Below, one piece after another: positions 43,914-52,003 of a stretch of DNA of 64,000 nucleotides. The notes under the pieces are model-generated. The model was not told the DNA's origin and did not search any database. It worked only from the letters and a program-made list of their open reading frames with translations. Each line of letters opens with the position of its first letter. Position 1 is the first letter of the stretch. The position numbers and the translations under genes were made by a program. This stretch comes from Mesorhizobium loti (GTDB lineage: Bacteria > Pseudomonadota > Alphaproteobacteria > Rhizobiales > Rhizobiaceae): assembly GCF_003148495.1 (NCBI RefSeq), contig NZ_QGGH01000001.1, positions 310,986-374,985 of the forward strand. The letters run 5' to 3'.

Positions 43914-43935
43914 CGCGCCCCGCGACAGGGGCGCG
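43914..43935 (+). other. Hairpin between binding-protein and permease genes
   Basis: CGCGCCCC, loop GCGACA, GGGGCGCG: eight perfect GC-rich pairs just after the binding-protein stop. There is no T-run, so it is probably not a full terminator. Such hairpins commonly stabilise the binding-protein mRNA and lower downstream expression. Confidence 0.55.
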
Positions 43936-43963
43936 CCCTTGACGCTCGAACCGGAGAACCGGA

Positions 43964-44902
43964 TTGCCCCTTCTGCAACTCATCGCGCGGCGCCTGCTGC
44001 AATTGACTGGTGTGCTTGCCGGCATCAGCCTCGTGACGTTCCTGCTCTTGCACATGGCCCCCGGCGATCCCGCTCGGCTTCTTGCCGGGGAGAGGGCGAG
44101 TGCTGAAACCATCGCGGCGATCCGCTCGCAATATGGGCTTGACCTGCCTCTCTGGAGGCAGTTCCTGACCTATCTCGCAAACTTGTTTTCGGGTGATATC
44201 GGTTTGTCGCTTCGCTTTCAGCGGCCGGTCAGCCAGCTTATCGAACAATTCATGTGGCCGACACTGTTCCTGACCGTCTATGTCATTTGCCTCGCCGTCC
44301 CGCCGACGGTCGCGCTCGCCATCCTCGGTGCGCGCCGGCCCGGCGGCGTCGCCGACCAGATCATTCGTCTGGTGGGCATTGCGGGCCTCACCATTCCGGT
44401 GTTCTGGCTGGGCATCATGATGTCGCGCCTCTTCGGCGTTAGTCTCGGCTGGTTCCCTGTGTCGGGCTACGGCGCGGGCTTCATCGGGCATCTCCACCAC
44501 CTCTTCCTGCCTGCAGTGTCGACGGCCATCTGGCTGGTGCCGGTTCTGACGCAGAGCCTGCGCGCTGCCCTCATCGAGAAGACAACGGCCGATTTTGTCA
44601 CGGCCGCGCGGGCGCAGGGCGCCACGGAACGGCAGATCTTCTGGCAGACCATGCTGCCGAACGCCGTGCTGCCGACACTTAACCTGCTCGGCGTGATGGT
44701 GGCCTTCATGATCGGTGGCGCGATCATTGTCGAAACCGTCTATGCGGTGCCGGGCCTCGGCACGCTGATGGTCAACGCGCTGCTTGGCCGCGACTACTAC
44801 GTCGTGCAGGGGCTGACCCTGGTCTTCGCGGTCTCGACCGTCCTGATCACGCTGCTCGTGGATTTGCTTAGCGCCTTCATCGATCCGCGCGTCCGGCTTT
44901 GA
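43964..44902 (+). CDS. Dpp/Opp-type ABC importer permease 1 (TTG start)
   Basis: 312 residues. Starts at the TTG at 43964 (MPLLQLIARRLLQL), with GGAG seven bases upstream. Typical DppB features: helix 1 (TGVLAGISLVTFLLLHMAPGDP, about 15-36), RSQYGLDLPLWRQFL, and the coupling loop YVTAARAQGATERQI-like segment (FVTAARAQGATERQIFW, about 207-223). Six helices. Ends in DLLSAFIDPRVRL, the standard DppB end. The second permease begins 12 bases downstream. Confidence 0.88.
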   Translation: MPLLQLIARRLLQLTGVLAGISLVTFLLLHMAPGDPARLLAGERASAETIAAIRSQYGLDLPLWRQFLTYLANLFSGDIGLSLRFQRPVSQLIEQFMWPTLFLTVYVICLAVPPTVALAILGARRPGGVADQIIRLVGIAGLTIPVFWLGIMMSRLFGVSLGWFPVSGYGAGFIGHLHHLFLPAVSTAIWLVPVLTQSLRAALIEKTTADFVTAARAQGATERQIFWQTMLPNAVLPTLNLLGVMVAFMIGGAIIVETVYAVPGLGTLMVNALLGRDYYVVQGLTLVFAVSTVLITLLVDLLSAFIDPRVRL

Positions 44903-44913
44903 GGAGATCGCAC

Positions 44914-45765
44914 ATGGCTGAAAGCCCCGTTCTGGCGCAGACCGCGCCCTCGATCCGTCGCATCACACCCACCATGCTGGTTGCGCTCGTCGTCCTGTTC
45001 GGATGGCTGGCGCTGGCGCTGGCGGCCCCGGTGATAGCGCCCTGTGACCCAGATGCCATCGACATCATGAACATGCTCTCGCCGCCGAGTGCCGCCCATT
45101 TGTTCGGCACGGACCAGGTCGGCCGCGATGTCTTCTCCCGAGTTCTGTTCGCAAGCCGCATCGATCTGCTGCTGTGTGTTGCCGGTGTGCTTCCACCGCT
45201 GCTGATCGGCACGACCATCGGGCTGCTGAGCGGCTATTTCCGTGGTGTGGTCGATAATGTGTTCATGCGCATCTACGACCTCACTGTTGCGTTCCCCTTC
45301 TTCGTCCTGGTGCTGGCCATCGTCGGCGTGCTCGGGCCAGGGCTCCTCAACTTCATCTTGGCGCTGACGCTTGTCGGATGGGTCAGCTACGCGCGCCTGA
45401 TGCGGGCGCAGGTGCTGACGATCCGCGAAAGCGAGTATATCCAGGCGGCCAAGTGCCTCGGCTATTCGCCGGCCGCTATCCTCGGCCATCATGTGCTGCC
45501 CAACGCCATAGGGCCCGTCATCGCCTACGCGGTCAGTGATGCGGTGCTCGTCATGCTGGCCGGCGCGAGCTTCGGCTTCCTCGGCTTGGGTGCGCAGCCG
45601 CCAGCTGCCGAGTGGGGCGTCATGATCGCCGACGGACAGGCATTCGTGCAGCAAGCCTGGTGGATATGCCTGTTCCCCGGTCTGGCCGCGATTTCGCTTG
45701 GCCTCGGCTTTGCTTTGCTCGGTGATGGGCTGGGACAGATACATCGCAGGGGAGCTACGGCATGA
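44914..45765 (+). CDS. Dpp/Opp-type ABC importer permease 2
   Basis: 283 residues from the ATG at 44914, with GAGGAG eight bases before. N-terminal tail, helix 1 (LVALVVLFGWLALALAAPVIA), then GTDQVGRDVFSRVLFASRIDLL (about 61-82, DppC hallmark). The coupling loop is YIQAAKCLGYSPAAIL (about 173-188), followed by HHVLPNAIGPVI. The C-terminus carries EWGVMIADGQAFVQ. Stop overlaps the ATPase ATG by four bases. Confidence 0.9.
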   Translation: MAESPVLAQTAPSIRRITPTMLVALVVLFGWLALALAAPVIAPCDPDAIDIMNMLSPPSAAHLFGTDQVGRDVFSRVLFASRIDLLLCVAGVLPPLLIGTTIGLLSGYFRGVVDNVFMRIYDLTVAFPFFVLVLAIVGVLGPGLLNFILALTLVGWVSYARLMRAQVLTIRESEYIQAAKCLGYSPAAILGHHVLPNAIGPVIAYAVSDAVLVMLAGASFGFLGLGAQPPAAEWGVMIADGQAFVQQAWWICLFPGLAAISLGLGFALLGDGLGQIHRRGATA

Positions 45766-47414
45766 GCCGGCCGGAGACTGGCAAGCCGCCGCTGCTCGAC
45801 GTCAAGGACCTCACCGTCAGCTTCGGCGGCTTTGCGGCGGTCAAGAACGTTTCGTTCACGCTCCAGCCGGGAGAGATCCTCGGCATCGTCGGCGAAAGCG
45901 GCTCGGGCAAGTCCGTGACCTGCCGTGCCGTGATGCGGCTGCTGACCGGCGCGGCGCGCGCCCAGGGTACGGTGGCGCTCGACGGGCAGGATCTTTTGGC
46001 GCTTGGGGAGGAAGAACTGTGCGCCATTCGCGGCCGCGACATCGGCATGATTTTCCAGAACCCGGCATCGCATCTCAACCCGCTGCGCCGCATTGGCCAG
46101 CAGGTCGCGGCACCGATGATCCGGCATCTCGGCATCGGCAAACGCGAAGGTCTTCTGCGGGCGGTCAAGCTGCTGGAGGACGTCGGTATCCACGAACCGG
46201 AAAAGCGTGCGCGTTCCTATCCGCATGAATTTTCCGGCGGTATGAAACAGCGGGCGATGATCGCCGCCGCCATCGGCTGCCAACCCAAGTTGCTGATCGC
46301 CGACGAGCCGACGACCGCCCTCGACGTCACCGTGCAGGCCCGCATTCTTGAATTACTCAAGGAGCTAAACCGCAAGACCGGGCTTGCGATGATCCTCATT
46401 TCGCACGATCTCGGCGTCGTCGCGGATATCTGCTCGCGCGTCGTGGTCATGCGCAATGGCGAGGTGGTGGAGCAGGGGCCGATCGACGACGTCATCAACC
46501 GGCCACGCCATGCCTATACAAGGCTGCTGATCGAATCCCAGCCCGGCCGCAAAAGCTATGGCTCGGTCGGCAGCCCGGATCGGGGAAAATCGCTGCTTCG
46601 CGTCGAAAACCTGTCGGTGACATTCCCCGCCGGGCAGGGCTTGCTCGGCGGCAATTCCTTCCGCGCCCTCGACGGCGTCGATCTGGAGATCAACACGGGC
46701 GAAACGGTCGGCATCGTCGGCGAAAGCGGATCGGGCAAGAGCACGCTCGCCCGGTCGATCATTCGCCTGAACACGCCGAGTGGCGGCGCGATCCGTCTGG
46801 ACGGACAGGATGTCGGGGCGCTCGCCGGCGAGGCGCTGACGGCGTTCCGCCGTCGCGTGCAGATGGTGTTCCAGAACCCGTACGATTCGCTCAATCCGCG
46901 CCTGACGATTGCCGAGGCCGTCGCGGAGCCGATCTGGCGGCACGGCATTGCGGACCGAAAGACGGCGCGGGAAGAAGCCGACGCATTGCTGGAGATGGTG
47001 GAATTGCCGGGCAGCCTGCGCGATCGCAAGCCGCAGCAGCTTTCCGGCGGCCAATGCCAGCGCGTTGGCCTTGCACGGGCGCTGGCGCTGAAGCCGCAGC
47101 TTCTCATCGCGGACGAAATCACCTCGGCCCTCGATGTCACGACACAGGCGCAGATCCTGGAGCTGCTCGTGCGGCTCCAGCGCCAGCGCTCGCTGACGCT
47201 GCTCTACATTTCGCACGATCTTGCCGTGGTGAGCAGCCTTTGCCAGCGCGTCTATGTCTTCAAGGCCGGGCGTATCGTCGAGCAAGGCGTGGCGCAGCAG
47301 GTTCTGTCCACACCACGGGATCCCTATACGCAGGCGTTGGTCGGTTCGCTGGCCCGGCTGCCGACGACCCAGACAATCCCCCTTTCACAAGGGGTAGCGA
47401 CCCATGCGACTTGA
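45762..47414 (+). CDS. Fused DppD-DppF-type twin ATPase
   Basis: 550 residues with two complete ABC domains, equal to DppD and DppF joined. Domain 1 (about 8-255): Walker A GESGSGKSV, signature FSGGMKQRAMIAAAI, Walker B LLIADEPTTALD. Domain 2 (about 275-530): Walker A GESGSGKSTLARSI, signature LSGGQCQRVGLARAL, Walker B LLIADEITSALD, in which Ile replaces the usual Pro of DEPTSALD. Each domain keeps the oligopeptide-family C-terminal extension. The gene overlaps the amidase start by 11 bases. Confidence 0.92.
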   Translation: MSRPETGKPPLLDVKDLTVSFGGFAAVKNVSFTLQPGEILGIVGESGSGKSVTCRAVMRLLTGAARAQGTVALDGQDLLALGEEELCAIRGRDIGMIFQNPASHLNPLRRIGQQVAAPMIRHLGIGKREGLLRAVKLLEDVGIHEPEKRARSYPHEFSGGMKQRAMIAAAIGCQPKLLIADEPTTALDVTVQARILELLKELNRKTGLAMILISHDLGVVADICSRVVVMRNGEVVEQGPIDDVINRPRHAYTRLLIESQPGRKSYGSVGSPDRGKSLLRVENLSVTFPAGQGLLGGNSFRALDGVDLEINTGETVGIVGESGSGKSTLARSIIRLNTPSGGAIRLDGQDVGALAGEALTAFRRRVQMVFQNPYDSLNPRLTIAEAVAEPIWRHGIADRKTAREEADALLEMVELPGSLRDRKPQQLSGGQCQRVGLARALALKPQLLIADEITSALDVTTQAQILELLVRLQRQRSLTLLYISHDLAVVSSLCQRVYVFKAGRIVEQGVAQQVLSTPRDPYTQALVGSLARLPTTQTIPLSQGVATHAT

Positions 47415-48855
47415 TGAATATGCAGCCCACGACGGAATCAGCCTCGCCAGCCTGCTGGCGAAAGGGAAGGTCACGCCGAGGGAACTCGGCCGATGCGTCG
47501 AACAGGCCGTCGCGGCGGTGAACCCTGCGCTGAACGCCGTCATCGAACTCTATCCGGACGCGCTAGAAAGCCTGCCGGAGCGCGCGTCCGCCACCCCCTT
47601 CGGCGGCATTCCCACCCTCACCAAGGACTTTCCGGTCGAGGCGGGCCGGCCCGCCGAGTTCGGTAGCCGCCTTGCACAGGGTTTCAGCGCCGGCCACGAT
47701 GCCGTCTACTGGACGCGTTTGCGAAAGGGCGGACTGGTCAATGCCGGACGAACGGCCAGTTCCGAATTCGGCGTGCCGGCGACGACGGAATCGCCACTCT
47801 ATGGTGCCACCCGCAATCCGTGGAACCCGGAACGTGGCGTTGCCGGCTCAAGCGGCGGCGCGGCGGCCGCCGTTGCTGCGGGCATCGTGCCTTTCGCGCA
47901 GGGCAGCGACGGCGGCGGATCGATCCGCAACCCGGCCGCGTTCTGCGGCTTGATCGGTCTGAAACCTTCACGCGGGCGGGTTACCGGCGCGCCGAATGCG
48001 AATGCCCCGCTTCTGGGACTGGCGACGGCCTTCATGCTGACGCGCTCTGTGCGCGATACGGCCGTGCTGCTCGACTTGTGCCACGGTCCCGATGCCGGCG
48101 ACGGCTATGAAATTGCGGCGCCGGCAGGCACCTATCGCGATGCCATGCAGCGCCCGCCGCGGGGGCTGCGGATCGCTCTGTGTACAAAGTCGTGGTCGGG
48201 CGTTCAGCTCGACCCGGAGGTTGCGGCAGCAACAAGGTCTGCCGCGGAACGGTTCGCAGCTCTCGGTCACCATGTCGATGAAGCGTCACCGGACTTCGAT
48301 TATCCCGCCTTCCTCCATGCGCAGAAGGTCATCTGGGCCGCGGATGCCGCCGCGCATATGCCGGCCATGGCGCGGTATATGAACCGCTCGCTGGAGGAAG
48401 CGCTTGGTACAAGCGTATATGCTCTTTATCGCTGGGGGCTCTGCATCAGCGGCGCACAGCTTATCGACGCGCTTGCCGTCTATGATCGCGTGACCCGGCA
48501 GGTCGGGCGCTTCCTTGCCGGATATGATCTCTTGCTGACGCCGACCAGCACCATTTTGCCGGAACCGATCGGCACCTTCGATCCCAATCGCGCCGGTATC
48601 GACGCCGATGGCGTGTTCGACGATCTGGCGCCGAAGGAGACGTTCACCGCGCTGTTCAACGCGACAGGACAGCCCGCGATATCCCTGCCGCTCGGGCGCA
48701 GTTGGGACGGCCTGCCCATCGGCATCCAGCTCGTGGCCCGCTTTGGACGGGAAGACCTGCTGCTTGCGGCTGCGCGGCAAATGGAGGAAGAGCTAGAAAG
48801 CGCTCCCGGCATCTGGGGACAGGGGCGTCCGGCCATTCACGCCGGCAACTTCTAG
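47404..48855 (+). CDS. Amidase (amidase-signature family) in the Dpp operon
   Basis: 483 residues, cytosolic. Triad: Lys74 (TLTKDFPVEAG), Ser149 (GVAGSSGGAAAA), nucleophile Ser173 (GSDGGGSIRNPAAF), then GLKPSRGRV. It is in the length range of 6-aminohexanoate cyclic-dimer hydrolase (NylA, about 490 residues) and similar aliphatic amidases. It overlaps the ATPase gene, so it is made with the importer, and is followed by an RpiR regulator and a NylB-like hydrolase: likely the first cytosolic step on an imported amide. It is not a close duplicate of the amidase at 28643-30088. Confidence 0.88.
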   Translation: MRLDEYAAHDGISLASLLAKGKVTPRELGRCVEQAVAAVNPALNAVIELYPDALESLPERASATPFGGIPTLTKDFPVEAGRPAEFGSRLAQGFSAGHDAVYWTRLRKGGLVNAGRTASSEFGVPATTESPLYGATRNPWNPERGVAGSSGGAAAAVAAGIVPFAQGSDGGGSIRNPAAFCGLIGLKPSRGRVTGAPNANAPLLGLATAFMLTRSVRDTAVLLDLCHGPDAGDGYEIAAPAGTYRDAMQRPPRGLRIALCTKSWSGVQLDPEVAAATRSAAERFAALGHHVDEASPDFDYPAFLHAQKVIWAADAAAHMPAMARYMNRSLEEALGTSVYALYRWGLCISGAQLIDALAVYDRVTRQVGRFLAGYDLLLTPTSTILPEPIGTFDPNRAGIDADGVFDDLAPKETFTALFNATGQPAISLPLGRSWDGLPIGIQLVARFGREDLLLAAARQMEEELESAPGIWGQGRPAIHAGNF

Positions 48856-48867
48856 GAGTCAGTCACT

Positions 48868-49797
48868 GTGGCGAAAGCACGAAGCGGCAAGGATGCCGCG
48901 GGATCGAATGGCGTTGAGGAGAAGATCGACATCGAAGCGATCCTGCGCGACCGCATGTCCGGGTTTTCGCCGTCGGAGCAAAGCCTTGCGGCCTATATCT
49001 TGGACAACATCCAGATATTGCCCTTCGAGACCGGCAGCAGCATAGCGCAGGCGGTCGGCGTCAGCGAGATGACCGTCACGCGGTTCGTTCGCGGCCTTGG
49101 CTTCGAGAACCTGCGCGACCTCAAGAAACGATTGCGCGTGGCGGTCACGGAGAAGGACAGCGAAATCGATGACTACATGGCCCGCTTTCAGATGCGCGAA
49201 GGCCGGCAGCAGATGCTGCAGGAAAGCTTGCGGCTGGAGCTGGATGCCATCGTGAAGGCCTATGCGTTGACCACGTCCGAAGTGTGGGACGAGGCGGCGA
49301 GCCTGCTGGTGAAGGCGCGCACCATCTATGTCGTCGGTTTCCAGGCCTCGAAGGGCCTGGCGCTCGATTTCGCCAGCCGCCTGCTGTGGGCGCGTTCCAA
49401 CGTCATTTTCGTCGACAACACCTCGGGCACGTTCGGCGAGATCATCAACGCAGATCCCAAGCACAGCGCCGTCGTCCTTGTTGACACGGCCTCCTATGCG
49501 ACGCGCGGCATCAAGCTGGTGGAGAAGCTGAAGTCGATGGACATGCCGCTGGTCATCGTCACCGACAAGTTCAGTCACTGGGCCTTTGCCTATACGCGCT
49601 TCGTCTTCGAGGCGCATACGCATGTGAAGACCTTCTGGGATTCTACGGCAAGCCTCAGTGTCGTGCTCAATCTGCTCATCGACGCCGTTGCCACCAAACT
49701 CGGGCCGAAGGCTAAGCGCAACTTCGCCATGATGAGCGACATGGGCACCCTCTTCGGAGAATTCGTCGGCGGCAGCTATCTGCGCCGTAACGATTGA
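48868..49797 (+). CDS. RpiR/MurR family transcriptional regulator (GTG start)
   Basis: 309 residues. GTG start at 48868, with TAGGAG nine bases upstream. An N-terminal HTH_6 domain (about 20-95: SGFSPSEQSLAAYILDN and VGVSEMTVTRFVRGLGF) is followed by a SIS domain (about 140-265: TIYVVGFQASKGLALDF, LVDTASYATRG), which normally binds a phosphosugar-like ligand. Such regulators control sugar, hydantoin and amino-acid catabolism genes. Position inside the operon suggests that it regulates the Dpp-amidase-hydrolase genes. Confidence 0.9.
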   Translation: MAKARSGKDAAGSNGVEEKIDIEAILRDRMSGFSPSEQSLAAYILDNIQILPFETGSSIAQAVGVSEMTVTRFVRGLGFENLRDLKKRLRVAVTEKDSEIDDYMARFQMREGRQQMLQESLRLELDAIVKAYALTTSEVWDEAASLLVKARTIYVVGFQASKGLALDFASRLLWARSNVIFVDNTSGTFGEIINADPKHSAVVLVDTASYATRGIKLVEKLKSMDMPLVIVTDKFSHWAFAYTRFVFEAHTHVKTFWDSTASLSVVLNLLIDAVATKLGPKAKRNFAMMSDMGTLFGEFVGGSYLRRND

Positions 49798-49826
49798 TCC
49801 ATTCCAAACCGCAAGCGAGAGCATGC

Positions 49827-51017
49827 ATGAGCAGTATTCCGCCATTCCGTGATCCGACTGCCCCCGGCAGTTCTCTCGTTCCGAGGCAAGACTGGGATCG
49901 CGCGCCCTGGAACCGCTGGACTTTCCAGCATGTCCGGGACCTGCTGCCGACTACGCAGGTCTGGCGCGGAGCAGGGCCGGCAAGCCTGCTGCCGGCGGAT
50001 CTGCGGGATATCGACGCCATTGCCTTCGCGGCGGAGGGGCAGGCCTATACCATTGGCAGCTTCCTCGAGACGAGCTATGCCGATGGCCTCCTGGTGCTCC
50101 ATGGCGGCAAGATCGTCGCCGAGCGCTACCTGAACGGCATGACACCGCATACCCAGCACCTGTCGCAATCGGTCGCCAAGTCGGTCGTCGGCACCGTGGC
50201 GGGCATCCTGATCGGCCGCGGAGTGGTCGATCCGGCCGCGTCCCTGACGCACTATCTGCCGGAGCTGGAGGCGACGGCCTATCGCGGCGCGACCGTCCAG
50301 CACGTGCTCGACATGACCAGCGGCGTGGCCTTCGACGAGACCTATACCGCGCTCGATTCCCACATGGCGCAACTCGATGTCGCCAGCGGCTGGAAGGATC
50401 GTTGGAACCCGAACTGGCCCACAAATGTCTGGGACCTGATCCTGTCTTTGAAGGATCTGGAGTGCCCGCACGGTACCTCCTTCCGCTACCGCTCGATCGA
50501 GACGGATCTCCTGTCCTTCGTTCTACAGCGCGCCGCCGCTGCCCCGCTTGGAGAACTCGTCAGCCGTGAATTGTGGGCGCCGATGGGGGCGGAGGAGGAC
50601 GCCTATTTCACCGTGGACGCTGCCGGCTATGCTCTGGGTGACGGCGGGTTCAATGCGACTCTTCGCGACTATGCTCGTTTCGCCCTGCTGCATCTTCGCG
50701 GCGGCGAGATCGATGGCCGGCGTATCGTGTCGACCGAGTGGATTACCGGGACACGGTTTGGTGCTGACCCGACACTCTTCGGCGGCGTCTATCAAGAGGT
50801 TCTACCCGCCGGGGCATATCACAACCAGTTCTGGATCGAGGATACCGTACGCGGCGTCTATATGGCCCGCGGCGTCTTCGGACAACTGATCTACATCGAC
50901 CCGGTGGCGGATTTCGCGGCGGTTGTCCTGTCGAGCTGGCCGGAATTCGTCAGCTCGACGAGGATGCGGACAGCGCTGGCGGCCGTCAGGGCTATCCGAG
51001 GGGCGCTGTCGTCGTAG
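49827..51017 (+). CDS. NylB-like serine hydrolase (beta-lactamase / 6-aminohexanoate-dimer hydrolase family)
   Basis: 396 residues from the ATG at 49827, cytosolic. It has the class C beta-lactamase/esterase fold with SxxK at Ser115-Lys118 (LSQSVAKSVVG). The alignment by eye to NylB (6-aminohexanoate-dimer hydrolase, Ser112, Lys115, Tyr170, Tyr215) is good throughout: WNRWTFQHVRDLLPT near the start, LVLHGGKIVAERY, LDMTSGVAFDETY with Tyr173 at the Tyr170 position, and SFRYRSIETDLL with Tyr221 for Tyr215. The spacing Ser to Tyr is the same (58). NylB-type enzymes hydrolyse short amide oligomers of omega-amino acids and some esters. The real substrate is unproven. Last gene of the Dpp operon. 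Confidence 0.85.
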   Translation: MSSIPPFRDPTAPGSSLVPRQDWDRAPWNRWTFQHVRDLLPTTQVWRGAGPASLLPADLRDIDAIAFAAEGQAYTIGSFLETSYADGLLVLHGGKIVAERYLNGMTPHTQHLSQSVAKSVVGTVAGILIGRGVVDPAASLTHYLPELEATAYRGATVQHVLDMTSGVAFDETYTALDSHMAQLDVASGWKDRWNPNWPTNVWDLILSLKDLECPHGTSFRYRSIETDLLSFVLQRAAAAPLGELVSRELWAPMGAEEDAYFTVDAAGYALGDGGFNATLRDYARFALLHLRGGEIDGRRIVSTEWITGTRFGADPTLFGGVYQEVLPAGAYHNQFWIEDTVRGVYMARGVFGQLIYIDPVADFAAVVLSSWPEFVSSTRMRTALAAVRAIRGALSS

Positions 51018-51135
51018 CGAGCAGGTTATCCCCGTTCTGGTCCGCAGCCGCGCTGGCGCTCGCCCTGGTCGCGTGGCCAGGTGCGGTTGGACGTCCCGGC
51101 CCGCTTGAGGGCATAGAATCGAGGGGGAAGAGACA

Positions 51136-51668
51136 ATGAAAACAATTCGCAACGTGTCCGACCTGCGCGTGGTCATGCACCGCAACGAACGGCCGATCTA
51201 TTTTATCTCGGCCACCAACTTCAACCTGCTCGGCATTGACCAGTGATGCGAAACTTCAAGTTCATCAGCTACATAGACTGCTTCGACGGCCGCCACCCCA
51301 AGGTGATGGTGCCCTCGCGCCAGCCGCACAACGAGTTCGCCTCGCTCGCCTCCGTGCCCAATACGCTCGGACCGGCCAAGACCTATTAAGAGCTGATGGC
51401 TTGGGCGAAGAAGGCAGGAATCGGCACCGACCTCGTTGTCCAGACGGCGTTCGGCGACAGCGGCCACACCACCTTCTTCATCTCCAATGAGCAGGAATAC
51501 GGCCGTCACGCCAAGGAGATCCAGGCGCAGGACGAGGTCATGATCATGAACCGCATCAATTGCCGGGGCGCGACTATGGAAGCCTGCGCCACCCGCTCCG
51601 GCACGCTCGTCGGACCGCTGCTCACCGAGGTGGTGAGCCGTCGCGAGCTGACTGGCAACGCTCATTGA
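51136..51668 (+). pseudogene. Biotin-carboxylase-like ATP-grasp protein, degraded
   Basis: Starts at ATG 51136 after GGGGGAAGAG: ISDL-like VSDLRVVMHRNERPIYFISAT, NFNLLGID, then a one-base loss and FKFISYIDCFDGRHPKV, then a TAA stop (51387-51389), and after an apparent deletion TDLVVQTAFGDSGHTTFFIS and DEVMIMNRINCRGA. These are segments of the ATP-grasp biotin-carboxylase-like proteins whose N-terminus reads 'RPIYFISPTNFNLLGI'. About half of the gene is gone. It lies after the NylB-like gene, on the same strand. Confidence 0.7.
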
Positions 51669-52003
51669 GGCGCTCGTCTCGATAACGTTCCTGAAGCTGA
51701 GCCCGACCGAGTAGATAGGTCTAATACAACTTTGCCTCGACAGCGGATGTGGCGGGCGGTGCGGAGCACAGTCAGGATGGTCATCTCAGTCGGGACGCTC
51801 AGCCGCCGGTCACGGATCTTCTGAATTGCTTCAAGACGATGCGGCTCTTTTTGCGGCTATGTGACCAAACGCATGACGGCTCCCGCAACAAGCCCGTCTC
51901 GCGCCAGGCTCGGTGAAGTCGCCAGCTTTCCTAGCCGACGGAACCGGAGGCCGGAGGGTTACAATGATGGGCCGCACGCAAGAAGACATGCATCCTTCGC
52001 GGT
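51669..52003. other. Intergenic region, possible transposase debris
   Basis: 335 bases without a complete gene. On the minus strand a short stretch (AIQKIRDRRLSVPTEMT and following) faintly resembles the helix-turn-helix start of an IS481-type transposase, but the match is too weak to call. The promoter of a plus-strand gene would not be needed here, since both neighbours end in this space. Confidence 0.35.

Noticed and set aside
28643-48855. The two amidases as a recent duplication
   Set aside because: Outside the shared catalytic blocks (KD, SSGG, GGGSIR, GLKPSRGR) their sequences differ throughout, so they are separate members of the family.
51669-52003. IS481-type transposase start on the minus strand
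   Set aside because: Only one short stretch is suggestive and the rest is out of frame; noted in the intergenic entry instead.
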